A DNA stretch of 17,831 nt from UBA724 sp049596815 (GTDB lineage: Bacteria > Bacteroidota > Bacteroidia > Flavobacteriales > Flavobacteriaceae), in NCBI GenBank assembly GCA_049596815.1, contig JBMYLY010000027.1:1-17831 (forward strand), written 5' to 3'. The position numbers and the translations under genes were made by a program. This document shows positions 1 to 5,583 of this stretch, piece by piece. How positions within the stretch are numbered: the first letter of the stretch is position 1; every line of letters starts with the position of its first letter. A model generated the notes under the pieces. That model searched no databases and had not been told where the DNA came from. It saw only the letters and a program-made list of their open reading frames with translations.

Positions 1-307
1 ACTATCATTTGGTGCCGAGGGGCTTGTTAGGTATACATTAGAAAAGGGCTTTTCGTCTCTAAATGCATATCCTTGGTGATTATGGTTCATGGTTACGATT
101 GGGTTTCTAGTAATTCCGAGCCATTCGCATTGCATAACCCTCAAAATTATGGAGAATTTTTACTTTTTGAATGTGGGCATACATTTTTAACATGACTTCT
201 TGTACTGCGTCTTGTGCTTCTTCATTCGAAATCAAATAACGACGGGACAAACGGTAGAGTTTGTCTTCGATGGGGCGCATGCGGTTTAAAAAATCTACGT
301 CGGTCAT
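1..307 (-). pseudogene. ECF-type RNA polymerase sigma factor, N-terminal half, frame broken, runs off left edge
   Basis: From an ATG at 307 the minus strand encodes 66 residues ending in MARNY and a TAG at 107-109. The sequence (DKLYRLSRRYL, then NEEAQDAVQEVMLKMY, then a GYAMRMARN segment) matches sigma-70 region 2, which binds core polymerase and the -10 element. Flavobacterial ECF sigma factors normally continue from the RN motif with CLDRL and then a linker and region 4. Here the frame stops instead. The adjacent frame is open from the break to the left edge (about 37 codons) but lacks a recognisable CLDRL helix. This may be a frameshift by mutation or sequencing error, or a decayed gene; region 4 would lie outside the window. 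An upstream TTG at 337 could start in frame, but the ATG at 307 fits the family better. Family call good; broken status moderate. Confidence 0.6.
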
Positions 308-361
308 TTGGGTTTCGGTATGACTTTTGCACGTCAATTACATAACGACTTGTCATATAAT

Positions 362-394
362 TTGTTACATTTTACAACAAACTTACTACTTTTA
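362..394 (+). promoter_or_regulatory. Candidate promoter of the S41 peptidase gene
   Basis: TTG at 362-364, a 22-base spacer, then TACTTTTA at 387-394, one mismatch from TAnnTTTG. The ATG at 413 follows about 18 bases later. It interleaves with the opposing candidate -7 element at 378-385. Confidence 0.35.
378..385 (-). promoter_or_regulatory. Candidate -7 element (TAAGTTTG) for the sigma factor gene
   Basis: Minus strand reads TAAGTTTG, a match to the Bacteroidota -7 consensus TAnnTTTG. The nearest upstream TTG lies only 15 bases away, shorter than the usual 17-23, so the -33 part is weak. It would give a leader of about 60 nt before the ATG at 307. Confidence 0.35.
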
Positions 395-412
395 AAGTCT
401 CAACTGATTTTT

Positions 413-1840
413 ATGAAACACTTAGGCTATCTCTTTTTGGCAATCGTATTCTTACTTTCATGTAGCGATGACGATGACAATATCCGACCGGTTGAAAACG
501 ATTTGGAGGTTGAAGATTTTGTTTGGGAAGCACTCAACACTTTCTACTACTGGCAATCCGAAATAGCGGATTTGGACGACAATCGCTTTTCTTCCAACAA
601 AGAGTATGCGACTTTCCTAAGCGGTTTTGGCGGTGCCCCCGATGCATTGTTCAACCACTTGATGTCTGCTGAGGATCGTTTTAGCTTTATAACAGACGAT
701 TACGTAGCCTTGGAAAACCTCTTGAATCGTGTCAGCAAAACCAGTGGTATGAAATACGGACTGGTAGAAGTTGCGCCAGACTCTGAAGAATTTATTGGGT
801 TTGTTCGTTATGTGCTCCCTGGAACCGATGCTGACAATAAAGGACTAAAGCGAGGCGATTTGTTTTGGGGTGTAGATGGGACCCAACTCACAAAAACGAA
901 TTACAAAGAGTTGTTGAGCAGTGATCGTGATGGGTACACCCTCAACTTTGCCTCTGACACAAGTGGTACGCCAAGCGGAACATCGCTAACGCTCTCCACA
1001 GCCGTAGTGCAAGAAAATCCGGTGCACAAGGAAAAGGTCATCGAGTTAAATGGTCAAAAAGTTGGATATATGATGTACAATGCGTTTTTGTCCTCTCAAG
1101 AAACAGAATTGGAAAATGCTTTCCAAACATTTCAAAATGCCAATATTGATCATTTGGTCATGGATTTTCGCTACAATCCTGGAGGTTCCGTGGGTACAGC
1201 TATCAAAATGGCAAGTATGATCACAGGACAATTTGACGGAGACGTGTTGGCTCAAACCCAACACAACGACAAACTCAACAGTTGGAACGAATCTCACTTG
1301 TTTGAAAATCTCGCTACCAAACTTAACATGAGTAAAATCTATGTCATTGTAAGCCAACAAACCGCCTCAGCAAGTGAGCTGGTCATCAATGGACTCAGGG
1401 CACATATTGATGTTGTGCTAGTGGGGGGAACGACCGTGGGAAAAAATGTAGGCTCCTACACCATTTATGATTGGATCAATAACGATGGAGACAGAAACCC
1501 TAACCACACTTGGGCCATGCAACCCATAGCCTTTAAAATCACAGATAAAAACGGAAACGCTGACTTTGCTGACGGATTCAATCCCGATGTGATTCAAACA
1601 GAAAGCATTGGAAATTTGGGCGTGTTGGGTGATGTCAATGAACCCTTGCTCAACCGCACCCTAAATCAAATAGGGTTGTTACCAAAAAAATTATCGGGAA
1701 AGCAAAAATTTTCGCAATCTCTGCCACCCAGGCAGTTTGTCAACACAGAAGCGCCTTTATTGATTCAGTTCCTTTCTGAAGACCAACAATCTAAAACGGA
1801 AGTTCGACACCTATTCGAAAATTACGGCCCAAAGTGGTGA
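413..1840 (+). CDS. S41 (C-terminal processing) family peptidase, surface-type lipoprotein
   Basis: A 475-residue lipoprotein that should act as a serine/lysine-dyad protease. The ATG at 413 is chosen because it directly gives a type II signal peptide with lipobox LLSC (Cys17). The frame is open upstream but has no better start. Residues 18-22 are SDDDD, the charged run known in Bacteroidota as a lipoprotein export signal for display on the outer surface. A PDZ-like segment (LPGTDADNKGLKRGDLFWGVDG) is near 130-156. The S41 core has DFRYNPGG near 249-257, then TASASE with candidate nucleophile Ser319, and Lys344 in GKNVG exactly 25 residues later, the Tsp/CtpA spacing. Its last 50 bases lie antisense to the end of the TonB receptor gene. 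The substrate is unknown; a link to the divergent sigma factor is only positional. Confidence 0.88.
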   Translation: MKHLGYLFLAIVFLLSCSDDDDNIRPVENDLEVEDFVWEALNTFYYWQSEIADLDDNRFSSNKEYATFLSGFGGAPDALFNHLMSAEDRFSFITDDYVALENLLNRVSKTSGMKYGLVEVAPDSEEFIGFVRYVLPGTDADNKGLKRGDLFWGVDGTQLTKTNYKELLSSDRDGYTLNFASDTSGTPSGTSLTLSTAVVQENPVHKEKVIELNGQKVGYMMYNAFLSSQETELENAFQTFQNANIDHLVMDFRYNPGGSVGTAIKMASMITGQFDGDVLAQTQHNDKLNSWNESHLFENLATKLNMSKIYVIVSQQTASASELVINGLRAHIDVVLVGGTTVGKNVGSYTIYDWINNDGDRNPNHTWAMQPIAFKITDKNGNADFADGFNPDVIQTESIGNLGVLGDVNEPLLNRTLNQIGLLPKKLSGKQKFSQSLPPRQFVNTEAPLLIQFLSEDQQSKTEVRHLFENYGPKW

Positions 1841-3626
1841 AGCCGCTGATCTCTTCATAGTGTTCGTCAAAAATGTTGTTTACAGAAAGTTGTAGTCTCA
1901 AATCCGTCTTTGTAAAACTGTAGCGGGCCGTCAAATCCCACAACTGGTAGGAGTCCAGAGCTACAGTGTTTCCCGAAACCAAGTCGTTTCGTGAGCCTGT
2001 GTACTGATAGTTTGTCACCAATTGCATATTGTCCAAAGCCTGATAGCGAAATGATAGGTTCGCTTTATGTTTAGGAATACGCAAGGCAACCTCATCTTTT
2101 TTCTCTGTGAAGGTATAGTTTGCATCAAGATCCAACTTGGGCATCAAAGAGGCATTGAATACAATCTCGAGGCCGTGTACTCGAAAATCTTCGGTTGTGT
2201 TGAGGTATCTGAAAGTGGTTAAATCATAGGCTACAAAATTTTCTTCATGTCTGTTAAAATAGACCAAGCCGAATTGGCTGTCATTATGAAACAAAAAATC
2301 CGTTCCTAGCTCTAGAGAGGTATTGGTTTCAGGCAACAGGTCTTGGTTTCCAGAATAGATGTCAAATAGCTTAAACAAAGAGGGTGCTATAAAGGCTGTG
2401 CTGGTTCCGGCATACAATCGCAAATCAAAATTGTTTCCCTCGAACAAAAAACAGGGATTGATGTGATAGGTCCATTGGCTGCCATAAAGGCTGTGGTCGT
2501 TCCAGCGTGCGCCAACTTGTGCCTGAAAAGCACCACTACCTTTGTAGAGTATATTGACAAAAGGATCAAAAAGATCGATGCGAGAAAGCCCTTGGGATTC
2601 TTGTCGTTGGTGATGAAGCCCCAGCAATGCTTGAAAATCTTTGGTCAACTCGGTTGTATAAACCAATTCCATAGTGCGGTTGTTGGCTTCTTTTTGAGAA
2701 GGGTATTCAGATTCAAATTCACGTTCTGACTTGGTCCATGAGATAGATGCTGTAAGGGTTGCTTTGTTGAGCTGCCACTCGGGGCGCATGCCCAAGGTTT
2801 GGAAACGACTTGTGAAATGATTGTCAGCATCGGCCAAGGCGGGGAAAGTATCATCGTACCCCGTTTGAAAATAGGATCGTTGTGCCAAGGTGCTAACACG
2901 AAGTTTAGGGGTCAACTGCGACGACAAATATCCGTTAAAGTTTAATCTGTTGACAGGGTCCTCTTCTGTACCCAATACTGCCGACATACCTTCTACACTA
3001 TGGCGAGATATGGAAATATCAAATTGGGTTTTTGTGCCTCCGCCTTTGAGTTGCAATTGATGCAAAACATCATCGGCCGAGCGGATGGACTCGTCTTGGG
3101 TATTGTTGGTCGCGAAATAAGAACGCCAACGGCCTTCAAAAGGCGTGGTTTGTTGGCGGCGGGTGGTAATTTTGATGACAGCTGTGGCTGCTGAACTCCC
3201 ATAAAGACTACTCGAAGCACCTTTCAAAATCTCAACTGAAGCGACAGATGAAAGGTCGATAAGTCGTAAATCAAAATCGTTTTCAATCTGTGAAGGGTCA
3301 GATACAGGTATCCCGTCGATAATTACCAAGACTTGGCGGTTGTTTCCACCCCTAATAAAATAGCCCAAATTGTTACCCGCATGGGTGTTGGCGCCATTGA
3401 TATGAATTCCAGCCTGATGAGAGAGCAAATCGGCCAAAGTTCCGCCCAAAAATGGAGCAATGTCTTTTTGGGTGAGCTTGACAACCGACCGCCCAGAACG
3501 TTCTTTGGGTCGTTCAAAACGTGAATCGGTTACGATAACTTCATTGAGTTTTTGGGGTTGTTGGGCAATAGCTAGGTTGGAAGCAACAATAGCCAACGCC
3601 AAAACGCAGTAGGTTTTAGTACGCAT
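1791..3626 (-). CDS. btuB: TonB-dependent outer-membrane receptor, BtuB-like cobalamin transporter
   Basis: A 611-residue protein (E. coli BtuB is 614) that imports a ligand across the outer membrane using TonB energy. It has a signal peptide ending near AIA-QQ (residue 21), a TonB-box-like LNEVIVTDSR at 27-36, and a plug domain to about residue 155 with conserved IRGGNNRQVLVIIDGIP and SVEILKGASSSLYGSSA segments. A 22-strand-type barrel follows and ends in Phe, the usual outer-membrane assembly signal. Vitamin B12 is assigned as ligand because the gene sits directly downstream of a cobalamin riboswitch on the same strand, and the length and plug resemble BtuB. The substrate might instead be another corrinoid. 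No periplasmic binding protein or BtuCD genes are seen in the window. Its 3' end overlaps the convergent S41 gene by 50 bp. Confidence 0.9.
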   Translation of the reverse strand: MRTKTYCVLALAIVASNLAIAQQPQKLNEVIVTDSRFERPKERSGRSVVKLTQKDIAPFLGGTLADLLSHQAGIHINGANTHAGNNLGYFIRGGNNRQVLVIIDGIPVSDPSQIENDFDLRLIDLSSVASVEILKGASSSLYGSSAATAVIKITTRRQQTTPFEGRWRSYFATNNTQDESIRSADDVLHQLQLKGGGTKTQFDISISRHSVEGMSAVLGTEEDPVNRLNFNGYLSSQLTPKLRVSTLAQRSYFQTGYDDTFPALADADNHFTSRFQTLGMRPEWQLNKATLTASISWTKSEREFESEYPSQKEANNRTMELVYTTELTKDFQALLGLHHQRQESQGLSRIDLFDPFVNILYKGSGAFQAQVGARWNDHSLYGSQWTYHINPCFLFEGNNFDLRLYAGTSTAFIAPSLFKLFDIYSGNQDLLPETNTSLELGTDFLFHNDSQFGLVYFNRHEENFVAYDLTTFRYLNTTEDFRVHGLEIVFNASLMPKLDLDANYTFTEKKDEVALRIPKHKANLSFRYQALDNMQLVTNYQYTGSRNDLVSGNTVALDSYQLWDLTARYSFTKTDLRLQLSVNNIFDEHYEEISGFTTLGRNFRIGVELPF

Positions 3627-3690
3627 AAAAAAAATAAAATGTTAATAAATACTATTTTGCTATTGCCTTATCCCGAAGCTTTAGCAATCT

Positions 3691-3863
3691 ATCCGTTTGG
3701 GCAGGTCTCCTGACTCGCACCTACTTTGTGGCCTTCCCGGAAAATCCAGTGGCATGAAGCAAAGCGTTGGCGGTGCTTACAGTTGCGGGAACAGTTTCGG
3801 AATTGCACCGAATTCCCTTTTCATTCACTGTGAACGATTGCCCACAGCAAAACCCAATCGGAT
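3691..3863 (-). ncRNA. Cobalamin (adenosylcobalamin-type) riboswitch upstream of btuB
   Basis: Reading the minus strand, the conserved elements come in order: CGGTGCAATTCCG, the B12 box CCCGCAACTGTAAGC, GCCACTGG, GGGAAGGC, and GAGTCAGGAGACCTGCC. The closing P1 helix can be drawn from 3853-3863 and 3691-3701, pairing at 10 of 11 positions. The switch ends about 65 bases before the btuB ATG at 3626. The stretch between holds a possible small hairpin (ATTGC/GCAAT arms around 3661-3688) and an AT-rich leader without a U-run terminator, so control of translation or of leader folding seems likelier than termination. Cobalamin binding should repress the receptor. No strong consensus promoter was found just upstream on this strand. 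Confidence 0.96.
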
Positions 3864-3893
3864 GGGCAAGATACAAATAAGAAGCTATGTATT

Positions 3894-3922
3894 TTGAAAA
3901 AGGTAAAAAAAGAGTAGCTTTG
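3894..3922 (+). promoter_or_regulatory. Promoter of the DUF6580 membrane-protein gene
   Basis: TTG at 3894-3896, 18-base spacer, then TAGCTTTG at 3915-3922, an exact TAnnTTTG. Transcription should start around 3927-3930, leaving only about 8-11 bases before the ATG at 3938. Confidence 0.6.
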
Positions 3923-3937
3923 ACCTAAATTGCTATT

Positions 3938-4432
3938 ATGCCTACAATTACATTCTCCAAAAAAGAAAAAGTTTTGGCCAGTTTTATACTGGTAGCCGCC
4001 CTTACGCGTTTGTTGCCGCACCCACCCAACTTTGCGCCCATTACTGCTATGGCGCTTTTTTCGGGTGTGTTTTTTGACAAAAAAGCAATAGCGTTTTTAG
4101 TGCCTCTTTTAGCTATGGTGCTTTCCGATCTGTTTTTGGGCTTTTACACCATATCGCTATTTGTGTACCTTTCCTTTTTCTTTATAACGTTGTTAGGTCG
4201 CTGGATGAAAAAAGTACACATAGGAACTGTACTCATAGGGAGTAGTTTGTTTTTTGTGGTGTCCAATTTGGGGGTATGGTTGTTGCGCTACCCACCCACG
4301 ATAGAAGGCTTACTTACATGCTTTACCTTGGCCATTCCCTTCTTTGGAACAGCCTTGTTGGGCGATGTTTTCTATAGTATTGTGCTTGTATATGGATTTA
4401 AGGCAGCCGAAAAACGCTTCCAACTGGCTTAA
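3938..4432 (+). CDS. Small multi-pass membrane protein, DUF6580 putative transport family
   Basis: A 164-residue, strongly hydrophobic protein with about five membrane segments (roughly 13-28, 35-47, 50-75, 85-105, 120-155). It carries the family-typical RLLPHPPNFAPITAMALFSG motif at residues 24-43. From memory this is the DUF6580 putative transport family, whose size and topology resemble substrate-binding (S) subunits of ECF vitamin transporters. That resemblance is inference, not proof. It starts 75 bases from the distal end of the cobalamin riboswitch, on the opposite strand, and has its own promoter, so the riboswitch does not control it directly. The context suggests a role in uptake of cobalamin or a related compound across the inner membrane. 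Its TAA shares the four bases TTAA with the stop of convergent rmuC. Confidence 0.72.
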   Translation: MPTITFSKKEKVLASFILVAALTRLLPHPPNFAPITAMALFSGVFFDKKAIAFLVPLLAMVLSDLFLGFYTISLFVYLSFFFITLLGRWMKKVHIGTVLIGSSLFFVVSNLGVWLLRYPPTIEGLLTCFTLAIPFFGTALLGDVFYSIVLVYGFKAAEKRFQLA

Positions 4433-5538
4433 CTTTCTTCTTGCTGATGTGGACGTTCCAGTAGGTTGGCCTCATAGGCTAAACCCTGTTCCCCAGATGT
4501 GATTTTGACAATGTCTTTATCAATTTTACGAAATGCGCCACTAGTGGCGTTGTAATGACTCACTGCGGTACCCAAAGTTTTGCCTAGCTTCTCGTGGTAG
4601 ATTTGGTAGGCATTTAGGTGTTGGGTGAGTTTATCCACATTGTTGAGAATGTCTTGAATAGACTTTTCAATTTTCAAATTATTGAGTGCCTTCACAGTGA
4701 TTTGTAACATGGGGAACAAGCTCATAGGCGACACGATCATCACCTTTTTGGAATAGGCATAGTTCACCAAATCACGAGAATTAATTTTAAGACTACCTAC
4801 CCGACTATTGAGGAGATCTTGATAGAGACCATCGGCTGGTATAAACATGTAGGCATAATCGGTGGTCTTTTCTGTAGGTCGTATGTATTTGGCGGTTTCG
4901 TCTATGCGTGCTTTGATGTCAGACTTGAATAAACCCTCAAGTTTTTGAATTTCTTGAGAATCGCTACTCTCAATCATTTTGTTGTAGTTGTCTAAGGCAA
5001 ACTTGGCATCAACAGGAATAATAAACTGTCCTACTTTCACTACAGCATCCACAATGTCCCCATTTTGAAAGCCGTGTTGCATGCTGAATAGTTCAGGAGG
5101 TAGCACATTGGCTAAAAGGTTTTCAAGTTGAATTTCACCTAGTATACCTCGCTGTTTGGAATTTCCCAAAATCTTTTCTAAGGTTTTCATCTGGTTGGCA
5201 AAATTTAGCACCTGCTCATTGGTTCCTTTAATCTTGACCAATTCAGAGGTGACCTCTTTGATGACCTTGTTGGACTCGGTAAACTGGCGTTCCATATTGC
5301 GCTTGGAACTCTCTTGAAACTCATTGATGTCCTTATTGATTTCCTTGAGTTTGTTCTCAATTTCCAAACGACTCGATTGGGAATTTTTATCGACTTCTTT
5401 GCGGATTTCTTGAATTTCATTGCGCAAACTTTCGTTGAGCTGCACTAACAACTCGCTCGAACCACCGTTGTTTTTATTCCTAAATACAAACAAAACAACC
5501 ACAGCCACCAAAATAGCAACAAGTAATATGGTATCCAT
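4429..5538 (-). CDS. rmuC: DNA recombination protein RmuC
   Basis: A 369-residue RmuC-family protein, thought to be a nuclease that limits inversions at short inverted repeats. Residues 1-20 form a membrane anchor (ILLVAILVAVVVLFVF). Residues about 30-125 are charged and heptad-like, a probable coiled coil. The RmuC core runs from about 125 to 345 with GILGEIQLENLL (Glu135), DIVDAVVKV (Asp164) and PVDAKF (Asp177, Lys179), matching a PD-(D/E)XK-type active site. It is shorter than E. coli RmuC (about 475) mainly in the coiled-coil part. It follows carB by 45 bases on the same strand and may be cotranscribed. Its stop overlaps that of the convergent DUF6580 gene by 4 bp. Confidence 0.93.
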   Translation of the reverse strand: MDTILLVAILVAVVVLFVFRNKNNGGSSELLVQLNESLRNEIQEIRKEVDKNSQSSRLEIENKLKEINKDINEFQESSKRNMERQFTESNKVIKEVTSELVKIKGTNEQVLNFANQMKTLEKILGNSKQRGILGEIQLENLLANVLPPELFSMQHGFQNGDIVDAVVKVGQFIIPVDAKFALDNYNKMIESSDSQEIQKLEGLFKSDIKARIDETAKYIRPTEKTTDYAYMFIPADGLYQDLLNSRVGSLKINSRDLVNYAYSKKVMIVSPMSLFPMLQITVKALNNLKIEKSIQDILNNVDKLTQHLNAYQIYHEKLGKTLGTAVSHYNATSGAFRKIDKDIVKITSGEQGLAYEANLLERPHQQEES

Positions 5539-5583
5539 GAAAAAATCTATTGCCTAAAAATACACAATAAAAGCCGTAATGAC

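Noticed and set aside
3661..3690. Intrinsic terminator as expression platform of the riboswitch
   Set aside because: A weak ATTGC/GCAAT hairpin is possible, but no run of U follows it, so termination is not supported.
3697..3897. 66-residue open frame on the plus strand across the intergenic region
   Set aside because: It lies antisense to the cobalamin riboswitch; its open frame comes from the conserved RNA sequence and it resembles no protein I know.
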